This document shows positions 47,594 to 60,417 of a stretch of 64,000 bases of DNA, in pieces. The stretch is taken from contig CM049318.1 in assembly GCA_026874595.1 (NCBI GenBank), positions 39,637,956 to 39,701,955 on the forward strand, written 5' to 3'. The first letter of the stretch is position 1; each line of letters starts with the position of its first letter. A program made the position numbers and the translations under genes. This stretch comes from Sipunculus nudus (Eukaryota > Annelida > Sipuncula > Golfingiida > Sipunculidae). The notes under the pieces were generated by a model that made no database searches, was not told the DNA's origin, and was given only the letters and a program-made list of their open reading frames with translations.

Positions 47594-50491
47594 CGCCCAA
47601 GTGTCCACCTGGTGTTGTTACCTTGAACGACAAATCAGGAGAAATCACATCCCCCGGGTTTGTACTTGGTCACTACTACAACAGTCTCCGTTGTCAATGG
47701 AGGATCGTGGCTCACAAACCTGACGTATGTAGATACATTTTATTAGCATGTTAATTTTCTGCATAGTTTTGTAATAAAATATTTTCGGAAAAATTTAGCA
47801 GTGTTGATAATCAATATTTCTCCCTATCCTGGATCCGTATATCCTGATCTCAACTATAATATTCTTTATATTTTAATCAAAGAAGCATTCTGTAGTTGCA
47901 TAAAAATCGACTGTACCAATCATGTGCGTGTTTATCATGTGCGTATTTTTTTCATCTTATTCAGTTTAAATCCGCTGGTAAACATTGCGTCTGAAATACT
48001 AGTCATATAGTTCACCCTGAACGATATTTTCCTTACCTGGTGTGGCAACAGGATAAGTGGCTTCGGTATAATACGTCGTAATTTTCAACGACATTTTCGT
48101 CGTTTTCAAGTGCTTTTATATGTGCCATGACGTAGCTGATCCCGAGGTGCTGCTATGTGTGTAAACAACAGATTACTTGCGTCTGACGCAAAGACATAAC
48201 ACACCCGTGCATTATTTGACCCATTGAGCACTGGGCCCAAAGGGATTGGTTGAAGGGATAATTTATTAGATCTCAAGCGTTCCGTGACACTTTCGTATTA
48301 GTAAATATTTCCCCTAAATTCATCTTCTTTAAAGTAAAAATTCAACTTTTGCTTAGTCTTATGTGCATGGGTACTTAATTCTTTTACAAAAAAAAAAACA
48401 CGACATTCCTTTAATATTTATGACCACGATCATTTGGTTATGCTGTAAATTTGAATCGTGCTCATGAGGGGCTTGCTGTAAAGAGTTCAGACATTTTTGT
48501 GAAACATGACGTTTTCATAAAATATATTAGTAATTTACTGATGAATGCATTTAATATAAAATACAGGTACATGTATTCACATAACAATTGAAAGTATAGC
48601 TTTTTATTAATACCCAAGATTAATAAAAAAATACCAAAGCCAAACTCCATCAACAACTCGAAGACTGACGCATTGTGCATCAGTATTCTATTGAAAATAC
48701 ATTGTAATTAATCAGGGTATGACTTCGGGCTTGTGAATCGGTTAGACGATAAAAGTTTGTTTCTCTGACCATTGATTTATGATTATCTTGCTATCTTGGT
48801 TCTTATCCATTAACATTGTGCTTAGGTATGTATGTTATCAATTTTCAAACATATGTACACATCTGTGTTATCTATATATGAGAGTTTATATAATATTTTC
48901 TACACGTATATTTGTAATTATATGTACACATATGTAAGTGTTATCTATATTTGAGTGTTTATATAATATTATCTACACGTATATGTGTAAATATATGTAC
49001 ACATATGTAAGTGTTATCTATATTTGAGTGTTTATATAATATTATCTACACGTATATTTGTAAATATGTACACATATGTAAGTGTTATATATATCTGAGT
49101 GTTTATATAATATTATCTACACGTATATTTGTAATAATATGTACACTTTTGAAATTGTTATCTATATTTGAGTGTTTATATAATATTGTCTACACGTATA
49201 TTTGTAAATATATGTAAACATTTTAAAGCGTTATCTATATTTGAGTGTTTATATAATATTGTCTACACGTATATTTGTATATATATGTAAACATTTGTAT
49301 AGTGTTATCTATATTTGAGTGTTTATATAATATTATCAACACGTATATTTGTAAATACATGTACACATTTGTAAGTGTTATCTATATTTAAGTTTATATA
49401 TAATATTGTCTACACGTATATTTGTAAATATATGTACACATTTAAAAGTGTTATCTATATTTGAGTGTTTATATAATATTGTCTACACGTACATTAGTTA
49501 ATATATGTACACATTTTTAAGTGTTATCTATATTTGAGTGTTTATATAATATTGTCTACACGTATATTTGTAAATATATGTACACATTTTAAGTGTTATC
49601 TATATTTGACTGTTTATATAATATTGTCTACACGTACATTTGTAATTATATGTACACATTTTTAGGTGTTATCTATATTTGAGTGTTTATATAATATTGT
49701 GTACACGTATATTTGTAAATATTTGTACACATTTTAAGTGTTATCTATATTTGAGTGTTTATAAAATATTATCTACACGTATATTTGTAAATATGTACAC
49801 ATATGTAAGTGTTTTATATATTTGAGTGTTTATATAATATTGTCTACACGTATATTTGTAGATATATGTACACTTTTAAAATTGTTATCTATATTTGAGT
49901 GTTTATATGATATTGTCTACACGTATATTTGTAAATATATGTAAACATTTTAAAGCGTTATCTATATTTGAGTGTTTATATGATATTGTCTACACGTATA
50001 TTTGTAAATATATGTACACATTTGTAAGTGTTATCTTTATTTGAGTGTTTATATAATATTGTCTTCACGTATATTTGTAAATATATGTACACATTTGTAA
50101 GTGTTGTCTTTATTTGAGTGTTTATATAATATTGTCTACACGTGAACGTTTACTTGTATGTATGCACTATACCAATAATACGTATGTAGAGTAATCCAGA
50201 AATCACATAAATTCTGCATATAACACAGCTATATATATAGCTGGTTTTAATACAAAACTATAGAGTCTCTTCTTTTACTTCAGAAGATCATTCTCCTTAC
50301 CATCCGAACTTTTGCCACAGAGTCTGGTGTTGACAAGCTTGAAATATATGACGGGGAGTTCAGGATAAATCTCCATGGAAATCAGAACACAGGTGTACAA
50401 TACAGGAGCACTGGGCGCTTCATGCACCTACGGTTCGAGTCTAATGGATTCACAACAGGACCTGGATTTAATGTTACTTATTGGGTGCTCG
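47594..50491 (+). CDS. Locus B CUB2 (intact exons, split by minisatellite intron)
   Basis: The exons are 47594-47724 (131 nt; KCPPGVV, SPGFVLGHYY, CQWRIVAHKPD) and 50284-50491 (208 nt; KLEIYDGEF, VQYRSTGRFMHL, FNVTYWVLG). Both are open with good acceptor and donor sites. Neither A nor C has an equivalent, so this CUB is unique to B within the window. The intron carries a 73-bp tandem array. Confidence 0.75.
48850..50143 (+). repeat. 73-bp satellite-like array, about 17-18 units, in locus B CUB2 intron
   Basis: The unit contains GTGTTATCTATATTTGAGTG, TTTATATAATATTGTCTACA and CGTATATTTGTAAATATATG. The GTGTTATC starts at 48865, 48938 and 49011 give the 73-bp period. Confidence 0.92.
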
Positions 50492-50760
50492 GTAGGACAA
50501 ACTATTTTTTTTTGTTTCCATATTACACCTTACCCATTCACTTTACCTTGTATAGTGATTATGAAATCTTACTTTCATATAAAGTTAATTCAGTACAAGT
50601 AAATTGTTTTAATATTTGTTATATTTCTTCTTTTCTGGGCATAAATTATGAGTTTTAGGCGTTAATTGATTATTATAGCGTGTTCAGCATCAGTTCGAGA
50701 GAGATGACGTCACAATAATCCAGAAAATGACGTCACATTTATCCAGAAAAAAAACACATG

Positions 50761-51107
50761 TAAGGCCAAAAAGAATGTTTGGTTCTCAGGCACTTTTTTT
50801 CAGAAATCAATGCGTACGGGCGGTTTTTTTTATTTTTAATTTTTTGTATGCTTCGATAAAAATGTCAAATGATTAGCGAAAAGCATGATAATAACAGATT
50901 TATTTGCTTAACATGTAAAAGCACTACATAACACAGGAAATTTTATCAAAATTGTATGATTTTATCTTCTTGAAAGAAATGTTCGAGCGGCTGGAGTTCA
51001 AATTTGGTAAGATTCTATTGAAAATCAAAATAAACATTTTTGATGCGGGGGTTTAAAATTGACGCGGGCGGTGCCTGAGAACCATACCTTTTATTATTTT
51101 GGCCTAA
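50761..51107. mobile_element. 347-bp TIR element (MITE-like) in locus B intron
   Basis: The left end TAAGGCCAAAAAGAATG, then TGGTTCTCAGGCAC, is mirrored at 51069-51107 (reverse TTAGGCCAAAATAAT, then TGGTTCTCAGGCAC). No target duplication was resolved. Confidence 0.6.
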
Positions 51108-51649
51108 GGAAGCGTTCATACCAATGAAATATGTAAAGATATTTTAAACTCGGTCAAAATCATAATTCGTGTTGTATTGTTTATAACATCACACATTCTC
51201 TAATAAATACTATATTCTCGGTACACGGCTAAAAACGCAAAGCAGAGATGCCTCCTGAGCCATCCTGCCACCTTCAAGACAAACAAACAAAAAATAATAA
51301 ATAAGCGTGTTACCAGCACAGCCCAGGAAAGAAACGTGGATTATGTTCGGCTGTCACGGAATAGTATATATGCATTGTTATTCATGTTCTAATAATTGAA
51401 CTTAACGCACGCTCCTTATTACAGTTTCATGATATATTATTTGTAAAAGGTGTAAATTTAACGTTGGGCCCTAATCGATTTCTTTTGTAAGTTCTTGGGA
51501 TCGTTTTAAATATCAAATGTGTCAACCTGCCCATATTGAAAATAAAATATTCAGGGCGAGTGTTACTGTAAGTCAGAATCAATTGTTTTAACAAGTGAAT
51601 GTCATTGCTCTATATAAAGCCAAATATGGTGAATTGTAACTAATGGTAA

Positions 51650-52070
51650 ATATTTGTCACCGCCGCCAAGGAGGTTATGTTTTTGCCGGCGTTGGTTTGT
51701 CTGTCTGTTTGTCTGTTAGCATCATTATTCAAAATGTTATTCACTGATTTTGATGAAATTTTCAAGTTAGCTCGGCAATCATACGAGGAACAATTGATTA
51801 ATTTCTTTTTGGCGGGGGGGGGGGAGGGGGAGAGAGATTCGGATCACCATCTTGATCGAAGATTTTTTAAAAAGAAAATGCTGCATTTTTGACAATGCCA
51901 TATGGGGGTAATGAGCTGCCTTGTAATGTTTATTGCCACTAGATGGTGCTCAGTGTCAGTATGCTATAACATTCAGCGATTGCCCTACTGTGTTCTTTTC
52001 TGACAATACTTTATGGGGAAATGAGCTGCCTAGGCCGAGGTCTGCGCTCTCTGAGTGATTTTCTAGTTCA
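51650..52070 (+). mobile_element. Interspersed repeat with GTCTGTCTGTTTGTCTG head
   Basis: The head CGCCAAGGAGGTTATG, a GTCTGTCTGTTTGTCTGT run and the tail GAGGTCTGCGCTCTCTGAGTG define a recurrent unit. A related tail (GGCGGAGGTTTGCGCTCTAC) lies at about 23350-23380. I recall similar segments being widespread in marine invertebrate genomes. The class is not determined. Confidence 0.45.
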
Positions 52071-52324
52071 ATGAGAAATACTGTTACTGTATTTTTAGCA
52101 AGCCAATGAGTATATACTGCTCAAATTTCTAAGGAAAAGTTATGTAAAAACACGGTTGTATGAATTACCTGATATTTTCTATATTTGTCACAGCACGTCC
52201 GTGTCCCTCTGGAGTGGTTGATTTGAAAGGCACGAATGGGACAATCAAGTCGCCTGGCTTTGATAAAGGCCGGAATTACGGAAACAACCTCAATTGTAGA
52301 TGGAGAATTACTGCTCCGGAAAAT

Positions 52325-54350
52325 GTAAGTTATCATCTACCTACATTGTAAACAGATTCGGTTCATCAGATCAGTTAAAAAGTGGCAAGTTTTTTTATAC
52401 GTCCGTCATATGACGGGAGTATTAGTGTACACCACCATCCGTCCGTCTGTCCATCCGTTAACTTTTAGTGTCGCCGCAATTACATACCATTGATTGATTT
52501 TCGCGAAACTCACCATAACTACTTACCAAAAGATTATCTCGCCCGAGTTCGATTATAGGTAACATCCACGCATATTTTATAAGGTCACGGGTCACTCGGA
52601 CGAGATAATTTGCGAAGAATATAAGGGTTTTGAAGAAAAAAAACTGAGGAAATGTTAATCAATAAAAGATCTCGCCTATCCAAGCATATTTAATGAGGTC
52701 AGAGGTCACCGCATTATACGCATTATACATATTTACCAAATTTTTGTAGCATTATCATCAATTCACGCATATTTAATGAGGTCAGAGATCACCAGATAAA
52801 TGACGGGCGTATTATGCACGTTTACTGTGCTCATGTTCGGATATGGTTAATCGGAGGTTTCTTTAGCTGGTCATCTCAAGCAAACACCTAACCATACTAA
52901 TTTATAGAGTATTAGTTGCAGAATTACACGTTGAGAAAAATTGCAAAATGTATCCGCTAAGAGCAAGAAAGCAAAAATATTTCGGGAAAACTTCATAACA
53001 TTTGTTGAACATTCACATAACACCCGTTATTGAGTGTGTTCACTCCCGGGAAAACGCGACTGGAGGCCCATGGCTGGAAAACATTAGTTAGGTTGCTTAA
53101 TTGACTCGTGGTGACATCTGGTGATAAGAAAAAGAGCATCCCGGTCTTCTTATGTGTACTAAATGAAAGTAAACACAACTGAAACGTCAGAAGTAATGCA
53201 AAGATTGTTCTTAAATTTTATAATCTTTATTAAGTGTACAAGAGTATGGAATTAATTAAAACTTTCAGATGCACCGATCATTCATGGAAATTTTTCGATA
53301 TTACGTTTTATATAAGTTACATCCGAGCTCTGATTTTTATAACTATAACTTATCTTAATTGAAATAAAGTAAGTGTTTTTATGGTCCGAGGTACTGCCGC
53401 CCGCTCAGCTTATATGTAAATACAAGATTGAGTGTATTTAAAATACGTTTCTTAGCTTTTGATGCCGTCTGGTCAGACCAATTATGCATAAAGGGGCTCA
53501 ATCATCCTTCTGGATTTTATAAACTAAAATTAATCTCTTCGAGTAATAAAATTAGGCCAGAAAACGTAGATATCACCGCATGTTTTGTAAATATCAACAT
53601 GTTATAATATGTGGGGGCTCGCCAAAATAATCAAAACATATTCAACAACCGCATCTGGGGGCAAGTCAGATAGGCCAGCGCTTATATGTCATTTTGCAAC
53701 AAGTGACCTTTCTACCTCCGCATATATGTGACCTACCACCGTAGATTACATGTTTTTCCGTTTGTCAATATTGCGGTGTTTACAATCACGTTGTTGATAA
53801 ACAAGTTCATACATCTTTCATAGAGGCGTTATAGCATTTTTATTTTTCATAACCAGAATGATCCTGAGATCATTAATATACACAGAGGAAGCCAGGAGGT
53901 ACAAAATTTCTTTATCAAAAGGTAGGTGAATGGACAGCTTTAAAGTTAATGAATTAGACAAATCTGCTCGTTACAGACACAAATTTTCCAGGTATAGGTA
54001 CGACATCAATGAAGTTTACTCCCGAGGCTGGGAATCCTTACGATTCTGTGCTTACCCACTGCGCTCAATTATGCACGTAACCGACCTTCCTAAGAGAAGA
54101 CAAGTGGTCAGTTTTTTTTATATACGAAATATAACCATCTGGACCACTGGTTACTAATGTTACTAATGCGAGTTCGACCCTAATAGCAAGCTATCGGCAC
54201 AACGCCTGGGGGATCAAACGTAACTCAAAACACAAACAGTTCTATTCAGTAGAACACACAAAGAAAACGGCCTTCTACTGTAGACTAGCATCATGTGATA
54301 ACAGATTTATTTTTCAAACAAACTGAGAAAAAGTGGAATGCATGCGTGTA
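52325..54350 (+). other. Locus B CUB3 intron with an interspersed repeat
   Basis: The part at 52395-52860 begins CATATGACGGGAGTATTA and a CCGTCCGTCTGTCC run, holds GGTCAGAGGTCACC words and ends near AATGACGGGCGTATTA. It reads as an interspersed repeat. Nothing was recognised at 52860-54350. Confidence 0.45.
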
Positions 54351-54545
54351 CAGTGGAACCTGACATGTCTAAGAAAGGTACCACCCGTCTGATATGACCT
54401 AACGTCTAGTAAAACCGCTTGTCTGTAAGACCACTCTTGAGTGAACCGAAAGCAGCCCCGTTGGTTATAACTGACCTACCTAATAAGACCACCTGTGAAT
54501 TAAGACCACTTTTGGCCAGTCCCATGGCTGGTCTTTTTCACAGGT
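54351..54545 (+). mobile_element. pogo-like end fragment before CUB3 second exon of locus B
   Basis: The segment starts TACAGTGGAACCTGACATG and continues with TAAGACCAC repeats typical of a pogo/Tigger terminus. No matching right end lies nearby, so this is a one-ended fragment. It ends about 25 bp before the splice acceptor at 54571-54572. Confidence 0.5.
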
Positions 54546-54977
54546 TTCCATTTTTCTTCATGTGTATTTCAGATGCAAGCCCTTTTGACGGTCGTATCGT
54601 TCAGTACTGAGGCTTATGTGGACAAAATTAGGGCTTATCACGCTAGAAACGAAAGCTTTTTATGGTAGAGGGATGTTCTGTCTGGAAATCTGCCCCCGGG
54701 AGCCCAATACCGCAGCCCAGGGAGACATATGCTGGTAAAATTTACTTCAGATCGTGAGACGACTTACCCCGGCTTTTCTTTGATATACCAGGCTGTCGGT
54801 AATAAAATTTTTGTATCTTTAATTTAGATTTATCGTTTTTTTTTGTAGCATTTATGCATTAGAATATACATGTATTACATATTTGAAATATTAATTTTCT
54901 ATTTCCTGACATTTTGTGTCACCCTGATCTATTATAATCAACGACGGTTTTACTGATGAATATTACTTCAGTCTAAG

Positions 54978-55032
<55 letters not shown>

Positions 55033-55239
55033 ATAATCAATAAAACAAGGAAAATGTGGTGATGGAGCCAATAAAATGAACATACATGTATTTGTGGATT
55101 CTAAATGATGATATAATATGTAATAAAATAAATGTCATAGATGCAAACAAACGTACAATTTGCTAATCGCTAAATAAAGAATTCATTCATTTATGCGTGG
55201 GAATCATCCACATGAGTCGACACACCAGTGCGGCTGGCA

Positions 55240-57035
55240 TATGGTCCCTGTCACACGTTCCCGGTTTTGCGCCCCGGTTTGTCCCGGCCGATACCGGCGC
55301 CCCTCTGCTACGGTCAAGCACGGTTTTGACTCTAAAACCGGGATGAATTATGTACTGACGGTCCTTCTTGGGTTTTAGTAGGGTCCTCCTACGGGCTATA
55401 CGGTTCCAGTAGGGTTAAAGTGCGGTTTAAAGCCGATCTACCCCATTTAACTTCGGCCAAAAGATTGCGCCGATAGGTCGTCAGCTGTACGGTCCTCCGG
55501 CTCTGACAGTGCGCAAATGAGTAGGTTTAACGATACGGTTTACTAGGGACCACTACAGTGCTTACCGGCGCCAGGTGATCTAGAGTTTGCATTTATTGCT
55601 TATTGATATAATATATTAGTATTATCATATGTTTTATATGCTTTTGGATTATTAATGTAAATGTAGCAAAGTATATATATAAATTATACAAAAATATAAC
55701 AATATGTTATCAAACTTGCATGAGAGCCAAATATATGGTGCAGAACCCTGATATAAATGAGCGATGAAATTATTACAAGAAGGGTTTTCCGTTCTATGAG
55801 AGGAAGAAAATTTAAATTTAGGAAGGCGCAAATCCAGAATTCAACTGCACATTTTCCGTTTACAACTTCACTAAAAGGCTATAGGTCAACTGCGCGTTGA
55901 AATATAATCTGGAAAATGAGACACAAGGATGAAAAGGGCCTCAAGACCTCAACCAGGTCAATGGCTGATAACGATTAATCAAGAATTGAAGGATGCTGGG
56001 GCTGGTATTAATATAATTTTGATTTTTTTCCCAGTTTATAACGTCAGACTTGGTTTAATCGTGGCAGATCTCCCTGGGTTCCTATTAAAATCCAAAAGTG
56101 AAACGTCGCAAAACGCTGCTACCCGTAGATCACCGGGTAGTTTATTTAAGCCCTGGTAGGGCCGAGGCGTAGCCGAACCTACACTGAGGCCGTATCCGCA
56201 CTTGGTTTGCATTTAAACTGGATTATACTAAACCTGTTTACTTCAGTCTTGAATTTAGTAGTCCACTTTGCGTCCTCATTGTAGTTCGCTTTACAAAAGT
56301 CTAAACCGGTTTCTACAACGCAACTTGAGTTTGCTGTCCGCACTTCTGGCCTGCAACTGAGCGTTTCCTTGCGCAACGCATGCTGGGGCAACCTCAAGGT
56401 CGTTTGCTGAAACTTAACTCATTCGGACAAGAAGCGGGTTTGCCTGAACGCACTAGAACCCGGTTCACTGTAACCGGACTGAAGTAAACCGGGCTACTGT
56501 ACACCGCCTTTCAAAAGGACTACAGTAAACCGAACTGATGCTGATAAGTGGCCTAGTGCGGACAGAGTAAACCGATTCACGATCCGAAATTTTTGCTAGG
56601 GCGTATACGGCCTTAGTCGATCAAAGTGAAACAGTATCCAATCCGTGTCTAAACCTTACTGAGCCGTAAAGGAAAAGTGAAATTCCGGAATGCTGCCCTG
56701 GTTAATCTACGTGAACCCTTGCCGAACCGTTCTTTTGAAAGTGTCCCGGTTCACGCAAGGCGACACTAAGGACGCTTCAGGCCCATAGGCCATGGCGGTG
56801 GCCCTAGAGTTTCACTTGGACTCTAGAAGGGCAATGGTAGGGTTCTGGTATTCCAGTTTCATTCCGATTGATCCCGGTAAAGTATTGCACGCAAAACTCC
56901 ACTTGGGCCCTTCGCTCATTGATGACGGTTAATGAGGATTGACTACGGGTCACTAGTTTTGAGTTTGGTCTGACTCGGATTGGCTACGATTAACTAAGCA
57001 GTCCAACCGTAGTGCCACCGGCAAGCAAACACCGG
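55240..57035. repeat. GC-rich repeat block in locus B intron
   Basis: This block is clearly richer in G+C than its surroundings. It carries recurrent CCGGTTT, CCCGGTT and TAAACCG words, with the 431-bp TIR element inside. A starting segment GTCACACGTTCCCGGTTTTG suggests a transposon end, but no matching right end was found. About 55570-55930 is AT-rich with nothing recognised. Confidence 0.45.
56185..56615. mobile_element. 431-bp TIR element
   Basis: The ends are TGAGGCCGTATCCGCAC and (reverse) TAAGGCCGTATACGCCC. The interior holds many TAAACCG/CGGTTTA words. It lies inside a broader GC-rich repeat block. Confidence 0.5.
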
Positions 57036-57036
57036 G

Positions 57037-57037
<1 letters not shown>

Positions 57038-57067
<30 letters not shown>

Positions 57068-57068
57068 A

Positions 57069-57134
<66 letters not shown>

Positions 57135-57149
57135 CACCCCCCCCCCCCC
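57038..57149. repeat. Compound microsatellite (AT)n-(GT)n-(GA)n-(C)n
   Basis: An AT run, a GT/GAGTGT segment, a long GA run (57080-57132) and a C run (57136-57149) sit about 100 bp before the CUB4 acceptor of locus B. Confidence 0.95.
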
Positions 57150-57252
57150 ACTTTTGAAGATAAATTAGCTCCACCGTAAGCACACCCATACTTGCAAGGA
57201 TGGGTTTGAGCTGAACTCCTCTTCATTGCTCATTTGCTTTTTATTCTTGCAG

Positions 57253-58114
57253 AACCCGTGTGTCCTGGCGTGACCAACCTGACTGATTTGGCCGGTAACA
57301 TCGCATCTCCCGGCTACAATGAGGGCCGGAACTACTCTAATGCTCTCGTATGTTACTGGAGTATCGCAGTTCCTGAAAACGTACGTAAAGCACAAATAAT
57401 ACCACGGCGATTAATCAGTCTGTATTTCAGGAATAACACTTATCCATGCTAACGACACTGGAAATCAATGAACTCTTGACAGCTCTTCAACACTCTACGT
57501 CCCGGTGTCCATAAATGTGGTGATCCAGATTAATGCCCCCAGTAACATTGTCTGGCTTTGAATTTTGCTGCTTTCTATGTGAAACTTATGGAAAGGCATA
57601 AAACATCAATACACAGACCCTGAATTATTATGTAACGCCAAGTACCCTACAACATATAGGTGTGTGTGTTCTTTCATGGAGCATTAATGTATTTGTTCCC
57701 TTCACTGTCTATAAGGTGACATGCTATGAGCAATTCTATATGATATTCTGGGCAATGTTGAGGGATGATAATTCCGCACTCTGATATATTTGTTACCGGA
57801 AATTACCATAAGGTGGCACCGAGAAGCAAAGTCATATAATTGATAATAATAGCCAGGATAAAGTTGACAATTGTCTTGTTCCGGTTAACAAAAGCGAGGC
57901 ATCATAGTATCTTTTGTCTTAAAATCATTCTCACTGAATCTTAGAAGTTTAAGACATTGGCTATCGATAATTGTTTTTAGTTCCATAGTAAATTATGTAT
58001 TTAGATCACAAGCTGGACCTCGGGGCATACTGCATTGTATCACGACAAACTGTGATTTGTATTATTAGCTTCATATGTTTCAGATGATTATTCAGCTGTC
58101 GGTTGTGTCATTTG
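57253..58114 (+). pseudogene. Locus B CUB4, truncated
   Basis: Exon 57253-57380 (128 nt) is open (PVCPGVTNLTD, SPGYNEGRNYSN, CYWSIAVPEN). The partner exon starts at 58084 after TTTCAG with MIIQLSVVSF. It is lost at about 58114, just before the TIR element starting at 58120. The remaining roughly 200 nt of the exon was not found after that element. Confidence 0.75.
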
Positions 58115-58119
58115 TAATA

Positions 58120-59216
58120 CTACGGTCACAAATCACTAAATGCCGCCTGCCGGCGTGGTAACTGCCAGTTTTAACTAAAATTCGTCAGGTGGCAGCTCGG
58201 TGGCAGGCACAATCGGCAGGCGGCAGTCGGCATTTTAGACGCCGCTAGTACGCTGCTGAAATTTTAAGAAAAAGTTCAAATTCTGTCTGCCACCGGCCGA
58301 TTTTTCCAATTATGCCAGTCGTCAGGTCGCCGGCCGGGCGCATTTCGAAGTCGCGCGGTGGCTATCAAGCGGCAGGCGGGCAGCAGCGCGATTTTTATTC
58401 GGTCGTGGGGCTCGAGGTCCTTCAAACTTCGGCCGGCGATCGGTAGGATCTAACTGCCACTCTCTAGCATCCGGCCTGCTGCCGTTATGCTACCGACATG
58501 CCACCGTACGATTTCAAAATATCTGCCGGCGGCAGGGCGGCGATTGAAAGGCAGCTGGCAGGCGGCTGTCGGTGTCGGTAGGTGGTACGACGGCGATCTG
58601 CCGAGTGTAGACTCCCGGACCCCTGAATATAAATCCGAGGCCATCCATCATACAACATACTCGTCATGGCCATTCTAATAGCACCAGAGCGACTCAGAGA
58701 CTTGCATATCGCAGAATTGAGATGGCCTTGTCCTTTCCCTTGCCTTTAGGGGGCATCTTGTTGGAAGGAAATGTTTGATAATAATGGTTGATGGAAAATG
58801 GTTGATAATAAATGGTTGATGGTACACTTTGTAGTGATACGAGAGCAATCTAGGTTTATATATCCAACCGGGAACCAGACTGCCGCCGTCAGATTATCGG
58901 GCGGGCGCCGGCCGGTGGCAGTTAGAATGCCCGATCGTTGGCCGGTGTCCGCCAGGTCACCGGGAGGTGGCAGGTAAAATCTGACGGCTGCCGGCCTGAC
59001 GCCTAACTGCCACCGGCCAACACCATGAAGACGTCACACACCCCCTCGAACTTAGACGCTGCCTTGGGCCGCCCGGAGCCCGTCAGGCGGCCTTTTACTG
59101 GCAGTTATTTATGACCACTCGCACCGATTTGCAAAAAATCGGCCGGCGGCATGTAACTTTAAGAATCCGCCGATGTATAAAAATCGGCAGGCGGCAGTTT
59201 CACATTGTGACCGTAG
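58120..59216. mobile_element. GC-rich 1.1-kb TIR element truncating the last CUB exon of locus B
   Basis: The termini CTACGGTCACAA occur in inverted orientation. They are followed by TGCCGCCTGCCGGC and, on the other side, CTGCCGCCTGCCGATT. The interior is packed with CGGC, GGCAGG and GCCGGC words. The flanks (TTGTAATA and CATTAGGG) show no clear target duplication. Confidence 0.68.
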
Positions 59217-60417
59217 CATTAGGGAATTTAGCTTCATATGAAATGGGCTTCCAAGAGTGTGCGGTATCTTGTAGCACTAACTAAAGGTTAATGGGGCAGG
59301 TATTGGCCAGTGCTGATTATATAAGCTGGTCAACTGTGAAAGCACTGAAACATGCCAGCAAACACCTAGATGTAAGTGCAGCCAGCCCCTGGCATCATTA
59401 AGCAACTCTTGCCCGCCGAAGTACTTGCACAGATTAAAGTTTTTAGTTACATGAAACACTTAACACGCATAGCCTGAAAGCTACTGTTGAATTACACATT
59501 AAATAATTATTTTCTTGCGCAATTAATAATCTGCTAAATCTTATGTATAAACATAAATATTTTGCTCCTGTATATACGACGTCTATATACTAGAGCTCAT
59601 TGACAGAGAGTTGTTGCAGGTTTGTAATATGTAGTAATTTTTATTAATATGAATTTTTAGCTTTTTAAAAACATTTCTCACAGAGTATTGGGCTATATAT
59701 TATATGTAATATGTTAATTCTTGATTTAATTTTATATTGACCCTTAAAAAGCTGCTTTGGGCCCTCGGGATGCTCAAACATTTCACGGGAAAGTTTTGAC
59801 CCGAGGGCCCGCACTTTCGAAATACCAAATATTAAATTAATAGCATTGAAAGCCCTCAAGTGAAGATGAAACACCTGGTGGTTAAATATAAAGTAAAACC
59901 TTAAATGCTTTCGGTTATACCCAAGTGTGGTCTTAATAGACAGGTGGTATATAAGACAAGTTGTCTTTCAGACAGGTTCCATTGCAGTTTAGCTATATTT
60001 TAATCTTAATTTGTAAAAAAAAATTAATAACATGAGCGAATACAAACACATAACTGTGGTACTGACCTTTACGGGAGAAAGTGTTAGGGTCAGTTAGGGA
60101 GATAAGTCTACTTAAGCAGATCCCGTCTATTCATTACTACTTTAGAATATGTCTTTGATAGATAATGAATCCAGTAATCACCATGCAAACAATATTTGTT
60201 ATTCAATACCTCAGAAACTGTCACGTGTACCTGTCTACAGCAAATCATGCCACCTAATTCACAGTACACTGACTTTCATCAACCCTACTCCACCTAATTA
60301 CCTGAATGAACTCTATTTTACATGTTCACAATCTGTAACAATACTAGGTGAGAAAGTATACATATTAAATGGAATTATAATGTGGCCAAGGACCTGCCGG
60401 TTAACTCGGAGAAAGTT
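59217..60417. other. Stretch between the CUB4-truncating element and gene D duplication
   Basis: Apart from the pogo-like fragment at 59900-59988, nothing was recognised. The 95-codon frame at 60149-60436 crosses the duplication border and has no domain. Confidence 0.5.
59900..59988 (-). mobile_element. Opposite-orientation pogo-like end fragment
   Basis: Read on the minus strand it begins TGCAATGGAACCTGTCTG and has ACCACCTGTCTATTAAGACC. It is the same family as the 54351 fragment. Two CUB exons lie between the fragments, so they are probably separate relics. Confidence 0.45.

Larger units (their letters stand above)
52194..54798 (+). pseudogene. Locus B CUB3 with in-frame TAG
   Basis: Exon 52194-52324 (131 nt) is intact (RPCPSGVV, SPGFDKGRNYG, CRWRITAPEN). 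Exon 54573-54798 keeps the exact 226-nt length, acceptor and donor of gene C CUB1. It has a TAG at 54666-54668, codon 32 of the exon, between NESFLW and RDVLSGN. The usual YDG is replaced by YHA. Confidence 0.75.
42265..58114 (+). pseudogene. Locus B: four-CUB paralogue with disabled exons
   Basis: The exons seen are 42265-42356 (signal, MPKNTGAL), 44767-44788, 45140-45228, then CUB1 46102-46238 and 46691-46906, CUB2 47594-47724 and 50284-50491, CUB3 52194-52324 and 54573-54798, and CUB4 57253-57380 and 58084-58114. Most borders and lengths match the paralogues. There are four defects. The third exon ends in phase 2 where phase 1 is needed. CUB1 lacks one base near 46873-46880. CUB3 has an in-frame TAG at 54666-54668. 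The last CUB exon stops after 31 nt at a GC-rich TIR element. CUB1 resembles gene A, and CUB3 and CUB4 resemble gene C. This is most likely a decaying pseudogene; assembly error could explain the single-base defects but not the truncated CUB4. Confidence 0.75.

Noticed and set aside
54351-59988. The two pogo-like ends as one 5.6-kb element containing CUB exons
   Set aside because: The ends differ in subtype and degree of decay, and conserved CUB exons of locus B lie between. Two separate fragments are simpler.
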